A DNA stretch of 64,000 bases, taken from contig NZ_CP196822.1 of assembly GCF_051912485.1 (NCBI RefSeq), forward strand, positions 682,001-746,000, given 5' to 3'. The stretch's first letter is position 1; every line of letters begins with the position of its first letter. The notes under the pieces are model-generated. The model saw nothing but the letters and a program-made list of their open reading frames with translations. It was not told the DNA's origin and did no database searches. The stretch is from Nitrobacter sp051912485. Lineage in GTDB: Bacteria; Pseudomonadota; Alphaproteobacteria; Rhizobiales; Xanthobacteraceae. Of the stretch, positions 41,343 to 49,872 are shown piece after piece. Position numbers and translations under genes: made by a program.

Positions 41343-42191
41343 ATGCTGAAATACGCTTCCAAGTTCTTTTTCGAAAAGATCATGCCATCCGTGGTGGCGA
41401 CGGTGACAGGCGCCTACATCGTCAACCACTATATCGTTAGCAAGCCCGCCGATGCGTCGCCCCCCGCCGCCGTGTCGTCCGCCGTGGTGCCCGAAAAGGC
41501 CGGCAGCAACAATCTTGAAGCTGGGGTTCGAGCGAAGGGTATTTCCGAAAAGGCGATCGCGACCGTGCCTGCCGACAAGGTCCAGCCCGAGACGGCTGCG
41601 GAAAAACCCGAGAAGCGGGCGGAAACCGCGAGCTCGCCGATCGATACGAAAAAACATCAAACGGCGCGTCGCGAGAAAGCCACCGCCAAGGTGACGTCCA
41701 CGCCGGCTGTTCCGGCACAGACAGCCTCGCTCCGGGAGGATCAACGCGATGCCAATGATCTTGCGCGAGCCGCTATCGATCGCTTGCGCAGCACAAACGA
41801 TGTGCCTGTGCGAGTTGAGGCGTCACGCCCTCAATCGGAGGGCTCTCGATCGCAGCAGGATGTCGATCGCCAGCCGGTCGAATCCACGTCACCACGCGTG
41901 CAAGAGATCCCGCGCGCTGCTTCCCAGCCGGCGATGAAGCCCCTCCCGCCTGCGATCGAGGTGTCGGCGCCGGCTGTCGAAACGCTTAGGCCCGACGCGA
42001 GGGGAGCGGAGGAGGGACCGCGTTCCGACCGAGCCGATCATGTGCGGCTGCCGGTTCCGCCTGCAGATATTCCGCAAGCGTCGCAGCCGCTCGATCTTGA
42101 GGCTGACGCGGCGGCGCGCGCCCATACCTCAGTCGCCGACGACGTGCTTTCGGCTGCAAAATCGGTTGTCCAGGCGGTGCTGCCGAAATAG
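41343..42191 (+). CDS. Pro/Ala-rich single-pass membrane protein
   Basis: A 282-residue protein (GAGAGG site) with a short N-terminal membrane segment (FFFEKIMPSVVATVTGAYIV) and then about 240 residues of Pro/Ala/Ser/Glu/Arg-rich disordered sequence, ending in a short helix (ADDVLSAAKSVVQAVLP). It has no enzyme motif. The large exposed part would be in the periplasm or cytosol depending on topology. Function is unknown. A bidirectional terminator follows. Confidence 0.7.
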   Translation: MLKYASKFFFEKIMPSVVATVTGAYIVNHYIVSKPADASPPAAVSSAVVPEKAGSNNLEAGVRAKGISEKAIATVPADKVQPETAAEKPEKRAETASSPIDTKKHQTARREKATAKVTSTPAVPAQTASLREDQRDANDLARAAIDRLRSTNDVPVRVEASRPQSEGSRSQQDVDRQPVESTSPRVQEIPRAASQPAMKPLPPAIEVSAPAVETLRPDARGAEEGPRSDRADHVRLPVPPADIPQASQPLDLEADAAARAHTSVADDVLSAAKSVVQAVLPK

Positions 42192-42208
42192 CCGCCGCCA
42201 CAAAAACA

Positions 42209-42235
42209 AAAACGCGGGACTGGAGCCCGCGTTTT
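42209..42235. terminator. Bidirectional terminator between convergent genes
   Basis: AAAACGCGGG (42209-42218) and CCCGCGTTTT (42226-42235) form a perfect 10-bp stem with a 7-base loop, with T-runs on both strands. It ends the Pro/Ala-rich gene on the plus strand and rpsU on the minus strand. Confidence 0.85.
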
Positions 42236-42261
42236 ATTCAAAAGCAGTTGAAAGCGATTGT

Positions 42262-42552
42262 TTAGCGCGGTCCACGCGGACCGGCACCCGGACCGCCACG
42301 GCCGCCTGCGCCAGGTCCAGCGCCAAAAACCGGCTTCGGCTTCATCGGCAGCAGGCCTTCGCGCTGCAGCTTCTTGCGCGCAAGCTTGCGGGCGCGGCGC
42401 ACGGCTTCGGCCTTTTCGCGAGCCTTCTTTTCGGAGGGCTTTTCGTAATGACCGCGGAGCTTCATCTCGCGGAAAATCCCCTCGCGCTGCATCTTCTTCT
42501 TCAGCGCCTTGAGGGCTTGATCGACATTGTTATCGCGAACGAGAACCTGCAC
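42262..42552 (-). CDS. rpsU: 30S ribosomal protein bS21
   Basis: A 96-residue basic protein from a GTG start (AGAGGA site). VQVLVRDNNVDQALKALKKK and EGIFREMKLRGHYEKPSEKK match bS21, which aids mRNA selection on the small subunit. The C-terminal tail after KLQREGLLPMKPKPVF is Gly/Pro/Arg-rich (GAGPGAGGRGGPGAGPRGPR), longer than in enterobacteria but usual for this alphaproteobacterial family. Confidence 0.95.
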   Translation of the reverse strand: MQVLVRDNNVDQALKALKKKMQREGIFREMKLRGHYEKPSEKKAREKAEAVRRARKLARKKLQREGLLPMKPKPVFGAGPGAGGRGGPGAGPRGPR

Positions 42553-42821
42553 GCGGCATCCTCTTTTAATTGCACGGATTGAGAATTCGTCGGACGGCGG
42601 AAAGGCCGACAAAGGCCAATCCCTCAGCGTCAAGGGCACCGATGTATCAGATCAAGACGCGGATGTCCACCGTTGGGCAGTGGCTCGGTTCGCAGGAAAC
42701 GCCGGAAATTCAGGTGGAATACCCCCAAAGAGCCGCCATTGGGGTTCAGGAACAACTCACATCGGGTTTCTATGGGATCTGAGTCGGGGTGGTTGATCCC
42801 CGCAACCGAGGGAGGCGTGTC

Positions 42822-43535
42822 ATGGACGTCAGGAAATACGCGGCCGAACTGATCGGCACTTTCTGGCTGACCTTTATGGGCTGCGGCAGCGCGGTCATCG
42901 CGGCTGCGTTTCCGCAGGTTGGTATCGGATTGCTGGGCGTGGCTTTTACCTTCGGTCTGAGCGTCGTCACCATGGCCTACGCGATCGGGCACATCTCGGG
43001 CTGCCATCTCAACCCGGCGATCACGGTGGGTCTGACTGCCGGCGGCCGGTTTCCGGCAGGGCAGGTGGTGCCGTATGTCATCGCGCAGGTCATCGGTGCG
43101 GTAGCGGCTGCGGCGCTGCTTTATGTGATCGCCAGCGGGGCTCCGGGTTTCGATGTCGCCAAGGGCTTTGCGTCGAACGGCTACGGCGAGCACTCGCCCG
43201 GTCACTACAGCCTCATGGTCGGCTTCATCACCGAGGTGACGATGACAGCCATGTTCCTGTTCGTCATCATGGGGTCGACGCATGGCAAGGCTCCGGTAGG
43301 TTTCGCGCCACTGGCAATCGGACTGGCGCTGGTGATGATTCACCTCGTCAGTATTCCCGTCACCAATACGTCGGTGAATCCGGCGCGCAGCACCGGTCCG
43401 GCGCTGTTCGTCGGCGGCTGGGCGCTGGAGCAGCTCTGGCTGTTCTGGGTGGCGCCGTTGATTGGCGGCGTCATCGGCGGCTTGGTCTATCGCGGACTCA
43501 GCAACGAGCCGGAAGGCGTCGTTGCTGGAAAATAA
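42822..43535 (+). CDS. aqpZ: Aquaporin Z
   Basis: A 237-residue water channel with six membrane helices and two NPA motifs (HLNPAITVG near residue 64, and TSVNPARSTGPA). The selectivity-filter residues of water-specific channels are there: Phe in helix 2 (FTFGLSVV), His, and Thr and Arg around the second NPA (IPVTNTSVNPARS). The sequences FASNGYGEHSPG and GGWALEQLWLFWV are nearly identical to E. coli AqpZ. A strong GAGGGAGG site precedes the start. Confidence 0.96.
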   Translation: MDVRKYAAELIGTFWLTFMGCGSAVIAAAFPQVGIGLLGVAFTFGLSVVTMAYAIGHISGCHLNPAITVGLTAGGRFPAGQVVPYVIAQVIGAVAAAALLYVIASGAPGFDVAKGFASNGYGEHSPGHYSLMVGFITEVTMTAMFLFVIMGSTHGKAPVGFAPLAIGLALVMIHLVSIPVTNTSVNPARSTGPALFVGGWALEQLWLFWVAPLIGGVIGGLVYRGLSNEPEGVVAGK

Positions 43536-43541
43536 GCGGAA

Positions 43542-43580
43542 AAGTCGGCAAGAGCTGCGATCGGCGGCTCTTGCCGACTT
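43542..43580. terminator. 14-bp hairpin between convergent aqpZ and carbamoyltransferase genes
   Basis: AAGTCGGCAAGAGC (43542-43555) and GCTCTTGCCGACTT (43567-43580) form a perfect 14-bp stem around an 11-base loop, between the two stop codons. There is no long T-run, but the position suggests transcript ends on both strands. Confidence 0.65.
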
Positions 43581-43641
43581 ACAGCGTTCGACCGGGAGTG
43601 GCGCCGATTTCTGCCCCGGGCAACAATCGGCGTGAGGTCGC

Positions 43642-45372
43642 TCACGCAACCCGCTGATAGACACCCTTCGTCGTCACCACGAAATCGATGCGGCCGTCCG
43701 TCAGGGCGCGTGCGCATTCGGCGGGTGTGTTGACGATAGGCTCCTCGTGAACGTTGAAGCTGGTATTGACCAGTACGGGTAGGCCGGTTTTCGCCTCGAA
43801 TCGTTGCAGAATGCCGTGATACAACGGGTTGTCCGCTTGGCGGATGATCTGCGGCCGTGCCGAGCCGTCGACATGGACCACCGCCGCGATGCGCTTGCGC
43901 CAAGGCTCGTGCACGTCGGTGGCGATTGTCATGTAGTCGCAGGCGCGGGCATTGACGGAGGTGACGTCGAAGACTTCGGCGGCCTTCTCGGCCATCACCA
44001 CAGGCGCGAACGGCATGAACTCGGTCCGTGACAGCCGCTCGTTGAGAACGTCGTGCGTGTCCCGGCGCGACGGGTTGGCGAGGATCGAGCGTGCGCCGAG
44101 GGCGCGGGGCCCGAACTCCATCCTGCCTGTATAGATCGCGCCGATCTCGCCTGCCGCCAGACAGTCGGCGGCTGTGTTCAGCGGATCTTCGGAGACAAGG
44201 CGAACCAGCGGATTGGCGGCGAGCGATTGATCGATCGCATCGGTGTAGTCGCGGCCGAGCAGCACGGGCCCGAGCGACCGCCGATGCTGGAGCCACGCGG
44301 GCATGCCGTCGCGTTCAAGCAGATGAAGCAGCGCCGCGCCAATCGTCAGTCCTTCATCGCCCATCGCCGGAAAGACAAAAATCTCATCGAGAGCAAAACT
44401 CTCGGCGAGCAGACGGTTAAGCTTGACGTTTGCGAACAGCCCGCCGGCCAACCCGAGATTGCGGCTCGGATATCGCTTCAACAGCGTGCCGACCGATCGC
44501 AGCATCACGTCTTCGACGACTTTCTGAATCGATGCTGCGACATCTTCGCGTCGGCCCTTTTTCGCAAGGCTCGCCATCGTGCGCTTCATGTGGGTGTATC
44601 CGCGAAAACGCGAATGAACCCGGCCGCTCTCGTCGACATCGAAAAAGGACGCCAGCTTGTCGTAGAAAACAGGATTGCCGAATGCGGCCAGTCCCGTCAG
44701 CTTTCCTTCGTGACGGTTGGGTCGAAAGCCGAGCGCCAGCGTGGCTGCGCTGTAGGCGCGGCCGAGGCTGTCGACCGGTTTCAGAAGGAAGTCGGTCTCG
44801 TTGCCTCCGTAGATTGTTTTGATCTCGCCGTTAGAGAAATGGCGATGGCTGTAGTTGACCTTGTCGCCACCGCCATCTGCCGTTACCAGCAGCGCATCCT
44901 GCCAGCCGCTGTAGAACAGCGTCGGCAGTGCATGGCATTCATGATGGTTGGCGAAGCCGATATGCATATCAGGACGAAAACCATAGTCCCGTCTGAATGC
45001 GTCGAAATCGAACATCGCGGCGTAATCGTGGGAATGCATGCGGTCGATTTCGCCGATCACATAGCGAAAGTATTTTCCCTTCGAGCGCCGCATCATCGTG
45101 GCGAGCCGTTCGCCGATGCCTGGCACGCGCCGGCAATAGCGCGCCTCGAACAGCATGCGGCTCATGATGACGGCGTCGACGTCGTGTCTTGTCAGGCCGG
45201 CGATCGATAATACTTCGTCGATGCAAGCATCCGGAAAGGTGTTTCCATCGCCCTTTTTCCGGGTCAGGCGCTCGAGTTGAATGGCTGCAAGAAGATCGTA
45301 GTCGCGAAACAGCGCAGCTGAAGAATCATGAGGTCCGCAATGGATCCCAAGAATTATCTCGCCGTTTTTCAT
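43642..45372 (-). CDS. NodU/TobZ-type carbamoyltransferase coupled to purEK
   Basis: A 576-residue enzyme of the family that moves a carbamoyl group from carbamoyl phosphate, through carbamoyl-AMP, onto a hydroxyl of a sugar, antibiotic or polysaccharide. The N-terminal ASKHA-like domain shows ILGIHCGPHDSSAAL and the metal motif HHECHALP. The ATP site has TADGGGDKVN, GNLGLAGGLFANVKLN-like sequence (NLGLAGGLFANVKLNRLLAE), and FPAMGDEGLTIGAA. The C-terminal YrdC-like carbamoylation domain has GRMEFGPRALGARSILANP and NTSFNVHEEPIV. Its start ATG overlaps the purK stop (ATGA), so it is translated together with purE-purK. The acceptor is unknown; no glycan genes are adjacent. Confidence 0.9.
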   Translation of the reverse strand: MKNGEIILGIHCGPHDSSAALFRDYDLLAAIQLERLTRKKGDGNTFPDACIDEVLSIAGLTRHDVDAVIMSRMLFEARYCRRVPGIGERLATMMRRSKGKYFRYVIGEIDRMHSHDYAAMFDFDAFRRDYGFRPDMHIGFANHHECHALPTLFYSGWQDALLVTADGGGDKVNYSHRHFSNGEIKTIYGGNETDFLLKPVDSLGRAYSAATLALGFRPNRHEGKLTGLAAFGNPVFYDKLASFFDVDESGRVHSRFRGYTHMKRTMASLAKKGRREDVAASIQKVVEDVMLRSVGTLLKRYPSRNLGLAGGLFANVKLNRLLAESFALDEIFVFPAMGDEGLTIGAALLHLLERDGMPAWLQHRRSLGPVLLGRDYTDAIDQSLAANPLVRLVSEDPLNTAADCLAAGEIGAIYTGRMEFGPRALGARSILANPSRRDTHDVLNERLSRTEFMPFAPVVMAEKAAEVFDVTSVNARACDYMTIATDVHEPWRKRIAAVVHVDGSARPQIIRQADNPLYHGILQRFEAKTGLPVLVNTSFNVHEEPIVNTPAECARALTDGRIDFVVTTKGVYQRVA

Positions 45373-46466
45373 TTGGACTGTTTGACTTCCGTGACATGGC
45401 CCATCTTGCGGCCGGCGCGTGGCGGTCCCTTGCCGTAGATATGCACGGAAGCGCCGGGCACGGTGAGCCACTTCTCGTAGTCGAGGATGTCGTCTCCGAT
45501 CAGGTTTGTCATGACGGCGCTGCCGTGCCGGACCGGCTTGCCGAGCGGCCAGCCGGCAACTGCGCGGATGTGCTGCTCGAATTGCGAGACCGAGGCGCCA
45601 TCGAGCGTCCAGTGCCCGGAGTTGTGGACCCGTGGCGCGATCTCGTTGACCAGCAGCGTCAGCCCGTCGGCGCTCGGCACCACGAACATCTCGACGGTCA
45701 GCACGCCGACATAGTCGAGTGCGGTTGCAATCTTTTTCGCGATGTCGCGCGCCTGCGCAGCGAGCGTATCGGGGATCACGGCCGGTACGCGTGAATATTT
45801 CAGGATGTGATCGCGATGCTCGTTCTCGGTCACGTCGAAGCATTCGACGCCGCCATCGGCACCGCGCGCTGCGATCACGGAAATCTCGCGCTCGAACGGC
45901 ACAAAGGCTTCCACGATTGCCGACCTGGTGCCGAGGTCGTCCCACACCTGACCAGGATCGTCGCCCTCGCGAATGATAGCCTGACCCTTGCCGTCGTAGC
46001 CGAAGCGGATGGTCTTGATCACCGCCGGCAGCCCGATGATTTTGATCGCCTCGCGCAACGCTTGTGCCGACGCCACGTCGACATAGGTGGCGGTGCCGAT
46101 ACCGAGTCCGGAAACGAAATTCTTCTCAACCAGTCGATCCTGAACCGTCTCCAGAATGCGATAGTCGGGCAGCACCGGCCGGCGTGCTGCGAGCACCATC
46201 GCGGTCGCCGCGGGGATATTCTCGAATTCATACGTGACGACGTCGACGTCGGCTACGAACAATTCCAGCGCCTCGACGTCGGCGTATTCGGCGCAAGTGG
46301 CGTTCTGCACGACGTCGAACGCCGGCGAGTCCGGATCTGGCGAGAACACCTGACACCTGAGGCCGAGGCGCGCCGCCGCCAACGCCAGCATCCGGCCGAG
46401 CTGGCCGCCGCCGAGAATACCGATGGTGTCACCCGGCTTGAGCGTCACCCGCCGAGAACCGCTCAC
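45369..46466 (-). CDS. purK: N5-carboxyaminoimidazole ribonucleotide synthase PurK
   Basis: A 365-residue ATP-grasp enzyme converting AIR, bicarbonate and ATP to N5-CAIR in purine synthesis. The GTG start lies inside the purE stop (GTGA) with GGAGGGATC upstream. Motifs GDTIGILGGGQLGRMLALAA, TYEFENIP, KTIRFGYDGKGQ and EIAPRVHNSGHWTLDGASVS are those of PurK. Its stop overlaps the start of the carbamoyltransferase gene. Confidence 0.95.
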   Translation of the reverse strand: MSGSRRVTLKPGDTIGILGGGQLGRMLALAAARLGLRCQVFSPDPDSPAFDVVQNATCAEYADVEALELFVADVDVVTYEFENIPAATAMVLAARRPVLPDYRILETVQDRLVEKNFVSGLGIGTATYVDVASAQALREAIKIIGLPAVIKTIRFGYDGKGQAIIREGDDPGQVWDDLGTRSAIVEAFVPFEREISVIAARGADGGVECFDVTENEHRDHILKYSRVPAVIPDTLAAQARDIAKKIATALDYVGVLTVEMFVVPSADGLTLLVNEIAPRVHNSGHWTLDGASVSQFEQHIRAVAGWPLGKPVRHGSAVMTNLIGDDILDYEKWLTVPGASVHIYGKGPPRAGRKMGHVTEVKQSK

Positions 46467-46951
46467 GCCGATCCCTCCGGGCGCTCGCCCACTGCATCCG
46501 TCTGCTGTTTGCGCCATGCGGCGAGGCGGCCGGCCAGCGCCGGATCGCTGAGCGCGAGCACGCTCGCCGCCAGCAGCGCGGCATTGATGGCACCGGCTTT
46601 GCCGATCGCGAGTGTTCCGACCGGAATTCCGGCCGGCATCTGCACGATCGAATACAGAGAGTCGACCCCGGCCAGCGCTTTGGATTCGACGGGCACGCCA
46701 AGCACCGGGAGTTCAGTCAGCGATGCTGTCATGCCGGGCAGGTGTGCGGCGCCACCCGCGCCCGCGATGATGACCTTGAAACCCTCAGCCTTGGCGCCCT
46801 TGGCGAATGCGAACAGCCTCTCGGGTGTCCGGTGCGCGGACACGATTCGCGTCTCGCTCGTCACGCCAAGCGCGGCCAGCGTTTCCGCGGTGTGACGCAT
46901 GGTCTCCCAGTCCGACTGGCTTCCCATGATGATGGCAACGGCGGCGGTCAT
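46463..46951 (-). CDS. purE: N5-CAIR mutase PurE
   Basis: A 162-residue class I PurE that moves the carboxyl of N5-CAIR to carbon 4. The signatures GSQSDWETM, VSAHRTPERL and GAGGAAHLPGMTASLT are intact, with the catalytic His in AHRTP. It is the first gene of purE-purK-carbamoyltransferase, all overlapping or abutting. The promoter must lie in the 96-base gap before the divergent diguanylate cyclase gene. Confidence 0.96.
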   Translation of the reverse strand: MTAAVAIIMGSQSDWETMRHTAETLAALGVTSETRIVSAHRTPERLFAFAKGAKAEGFKVIIAGAGGAAHLPGMTASLTELPVLGVPVESKALAGVDSLYSIVQMPAGIPVGTLAIGKAGAINAALLAASVLALSDPALAGRLAAWRKQQTDAVGERPEGSA

Positions 46952-47047
46952 TCATTATTTCTTTCAGGAATTCAGAAACATATTCCGGATTATAGGAGGC
47001 GTCTTGACGAGGCAAGCAGTCGGGAATGAACTATCCTTTCTTGGTGA

Positions 47048-47752
47048 ATGGCGGCAAGCCTTGTGACGATGAAAAAGACACCGAAAGCGTCCTCTTCCAC
47101 GGCCGTGAAACGCAAGGCGAGCCGCCGCAAGGCCGCGCCTGCCGCGCGGCTGGCCGCGCTCGCGCCCAAGCGCCAAACCGTACAACGTGACGTTGCGACC
47201 GACGCCAGAGGTGCCATCCGTCGCCTCAAATCCCAGCTCGCGGCGGCGCAGGCGCGGATCGCGGATCTTGAGGCGTTCGCGGATACCGATTTTCTTCTGG
47301 ACGTCCTCAATCGCCGCGGCTTCGAACGCGAGCTCCGCAGATCGGTCGCCTATATCCGGCGTTATCATGCGAGCGGTGCGCTGTTCGTGCTCGACGTCGA
47401 TCGCCTCAAGCCGATCAACGACGCTTTCGGTCATGCGGCGGGAGACGCGGTGCTGAAGGCAGTAGTCGCGGCGTTGTCCCGACACGTGCGATCTTCCGAC
47501 CTGATCGGACGGCTCGGCGGCGACGAGTTCGCGCTGCTCCTGTGGAATCTCAGCGAGACCGACGCCAAAGCCAAGGCGGCCGCGCTCGAAGAGACCATTG
47601 ATCGGCTGACATTGACTTTCCGCGGACGGACCATCACGGCCGGCGCATCGATCGGACTCGCCATCCTCGGACCGCACGCCGACGCGGACACGGCGCTGGA
47701 GCAGGCCGACTGCGCGATGTATGTCCGCAAGGCTCAGCGGCGGGATAATTGA
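47048..47752 (+). CDS. GGDEF diguanylate cyclase
   Basis: A 234-residue cytoplasmic protein making c-di-GMP from two GTP. Residues 1-75 are basic and then coiled-coil (RGAIRRLKSQLAAAQARIAD). Residues 80-230 are the GGDEF domain: DFLLDVLNRRGFERELRR, the active-site GGDEF at 157-161, and the RxxD inhibitory site five residues before it (RSSDLIGRLGGDEF), so product inhibition is expected. The first start (MAASLVTMKK) is used; MKKTPKASS at 47069 is an alternative. It is divergent from purE. Confidence 0.9.
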   Translation: MAASLVTMKKTPKASSSTAVKRKASRRKAAPAARLAALAPKRQTVQRDVATDARGAIRRLKSQLAAAQARIADLEAFADTDFLLDVLNRRGFERELRRSVAYIRRYHASGALFVLDVDRLKPINDAFGHAAGDAVLKAVVAALSRHVRSSDLIGRLGGDEFALLLWNLSETDAKAKAAALEETIDRLTLTFRGRTITAGASIGLAILGPHADADTALEQADCAMYVRKAQRRDN

Positions 47753-47816
47753 GCAGTCGCCCAGTCGGTGGTCAGAGCATGATGTTGGAATGAGTCGCCA
47801 TTCCAGACGCTGCCAT

Positions 47817-48023
47817 TTAGGCAATGATATCCGGCGTGATCTGGTCTTCGATGAAGGCGATGCGGTCGCGCAACTGCAGCTTGCGCTTTTTCAGCCGCTG
47901 CAGCCGTAGCAAGTCGGGCGCGGGCGATTGATGCAGGGCATCGATGGCGGCGTCGAGGTCGCGGTGTTCCTGTTGCAGTCGGGCGAGCTCAGCTCCGAGT
48001 TCGCGCTCTTCTTCGTCGGTCAT
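47817..48023 (-). CDS. DUF465 (YdcH-like) small coiled-coil protein
   Basis: A 68-residue protein of the DUF465 family: helical, with EHRDLDAAIDAL, then LQRLKKRKLQLRDRIAFIED. Members are SlyX/YdcH-like and of unknown role. It is divergent from a second DUF465 gene at 48257. The frame is open further upstream but MTDEEERELG matches the family start. Confidence 0.85.
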   Translation of the reverse strand: MTDEEERELGAELARLQQEHRDLDAAIDALHQSPAPDLLRLQRLKKRKLQLRDRIAFIEDQITPDIIA

Positions 48024-48256
48024 ATGAGACGCACTTGAATCGCGAAGAGTTTGCGAAAAGTTGGAGGTTTTATCTCGGCGAATTATTGCCCTTGCCTGCG
48101 CGCCGCGCAAGTCGTCAGGTTCCATCCTTACGGTCCATTTCTGAATCCCGCAAATATGATTGACGGGCTTTCCTGTCCCATCGACAGCCGCCACGGTTCA
48201 TGTAAAGTCAAAAATTCGGAGCGAATCTGAGGTTTAATCCTACCGAGGAGGTTCGA

Positions 48257-48442
48257 ATGGCAATTCAGGCGCATCTCGCTGAACTGGAACGGAAACATCG
48301 GATCCTGGAAGGCGAATTGCACGATGCTCTCAGGCATCTTTCCACCGACGACCTGAGGATTGTCGAATTGAAGCGCCGGAAACTAATGCTCAAGGATGAG
48401 ATCGAAAGACTGAAACTCTCCACGGCCGAGACCCTCCACTAA
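48257..48442 (+). CDS. DUF465 (YdcH-like) small coiled-coil protein, second copy
   Basis: A 61-residue protein with a strong GAGGAGG site. It has the same plan as its divergent neighbour: HLAELERKHRILEGELHDAL, then DLRIVELKRRKLMLKDEIER. The two are diverged paralogs arranged back to back. Function is unknown. Confidence 0.88.
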   Translation: MAIQAHLAELERKHRILEGELHDALRHLSTDDLRIVELKRRKLMLKDEIERLKLSTAETLH

Positions 48443-48541
48443 AACCCTTCCAATCTCTGCCTTTGAGGGTCGGCGGCGCTTGGCGTCGCGGATTGATTGC
48501 TGCCGGTTCGCGTCCGGCGCACGGCGTCCGGCTTTGTCGGG

Positions 48542-49645
48542 CTACCTCCCGGCCAGCGCGGCGACGTGGTCCGCGATCGCAAGTGATGCCGTCAGGCCGG
48601 GCGATTCAATTCCGAACAGGTTTATCAGGCCGGCCACGCCGTGGTCGGAGGGCCCCTCGATCATGAAATCCTGCGCCGCAACTGCCGGCGGCACGATCTT
48701 CGGCCGGATCCCAGAATAGGCCGGGAACAGGGCGCCGTCGGGCAGGTCGGGCCAGTAGCGCCGGATCGCCGGGTAAAACCGCGCCGCCCGCGTCGGGTCG
48801 ACGTCATAGTCCGGGGCGTCGATCCATTCCACGTCGGGACCGAAGCGGGCCTGTCCCGCGAGATCCAGCGTGAGATGCACGCCGAGGCCGCCGGGCTCCG
48901 GAACCGGATAGATCAGGCGTGAAAATGGTGTGCGGACGCTGCAACTGAAATAGTTTCCCTTGGCGAGGTAAGCCGGCGGAATTCGATCCACGGGCATGCC
49001 TTCGATGCTCCGCGCCACCGCCGGAGCGCCAAGGCCGGCAGCATTGACCAGCAGATCGCAAGCGAGCGTCATCGGCGTTTCGCCGCCGGTTTCAATTTCC
49101 AGCCCGTTTGGCGTCGCCTTGGCGCGCAATAGCGGCGTCAGAAAAGCGAACGCCGCGCCATCCAGTTCGGCATCGCCGCGCAACGCCAGCATAAAGGCGT
49201 GGCTGTCGATAATGCCCGTTGATGGAGACAGCAGCGCGGCAGCGCATTGAAGCGCCGGCTCAAGCGCGCGGGCTTCGCCGCCGCTTAAGGATTGCATGCC
49301 TTCGACGCCATTGGCCTCCGCGCGCGCCCTGATAGCCTGCAACTTGCCGACCTCCTGCTCCGTCGTCGCGACGATCAGCTTGCCGCAGTTTTGGTGTGGA
49401 ATGTCGTACTCGCGGCAATACGCGTAAAGTGCGTGTCGGCCGCTGACGCACATCCGCGCCATCAGACTGCCGGCGGGATAGTAGATGCCGGCGTGAATCA
49501 CCTCACTGCTGCGCGACGATGTTGCCGTTCCGATCGCTTCCGCGGTTTCGAGGACGATGACCTCGCGGCCGGATCGCGCGAGCTTGCGCGCGATCGCAAG
49601 CCCGACCACGCCAGCACCGATGATGACGCACTCAACCTTGTCCAT
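48542..49645 (-). CDS. FAD-dependent oxidoreductase, L-2-hydroxyglutarate dehydrogenase-like
   Basis: A 367-residue flavoprotein. The FAD-binding GAGVVGLAIARKLARSG is at the N-terminus with VIVLETAEAIGTATSSRSSEV and AGIYYPAGSLMARMCVSG, the pattern of LhgO/L2HGDH enzymes. Further motifs are NAAGLGAPAVARSIEGM, GNYFSCSV, PVPEPGGLGVHLTLDLAGQA and FGIESPGLTASLAIADHVA at the end. It would oxidise L-2-hydroxyglutarate or a similar 2-hydroxy acid and pass electrons to the respiratory chain. It is cytoplasmic, or peripheral on the membrane. Confidence 0.88.
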   Translation of the reverse strand: MDKVECVIIGAGVVGLAIARKLARSGREVIVLETAEAIGTATSSRSSEVIHAGIYYPAGSLMARMCVSGRHALYAYCREYDIPHQNCGKLIVATTEQEVGKLQAIRARAEANGVEGMQSLSGGEARALEPALQCAAALLSPSTGIIDSHAFMLALRGDAELDGAAFAFLTPLLRAKATPNGLEIETGGETPMTLACDLLVNAAGLGAPAVARSIEGMPVDRIPPAYLAKGNYFSCSVRTPFSRLIYPVPEPGGLGVHLTLDLAGQARFGPDVEWIDAPDYDVDPTRAARFYPAIRRYWPDLPDGALFPAYSGIRPKIVPPAVAAQDFMIEGPSDHGVAGLINLFGIESPGLTASLAIADHVAALAGR

Positions 49646-49872
49646 GGATCGGTTTCGGATTGCAGTGAGGACGTTTTGCGGTGAGAGAGTCCGCTCTCAT
49701 TACCCTCGCAGCGTACCGGTGCAACTTGCGTTCCCGGTCTCCCGTTAGCAGGGCATTAATCATGAGAGACCAATTGTGCAATGCAAGCCGCATTTTCCGA
49801 TCGCAGGGGTAAGTTTTTACCTGATTCAAACCCCTTGGGCCAGACACTCGCCCGGTAGATCTCGGGTGGGCG

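Noticed and set aside
42642..42782. A 46-codon plus-strand frame between rpsU and aqpZ
   Set aside because: No ribosome site and no family resemblance; it lies in the rpsU/aqpZ promoter region.
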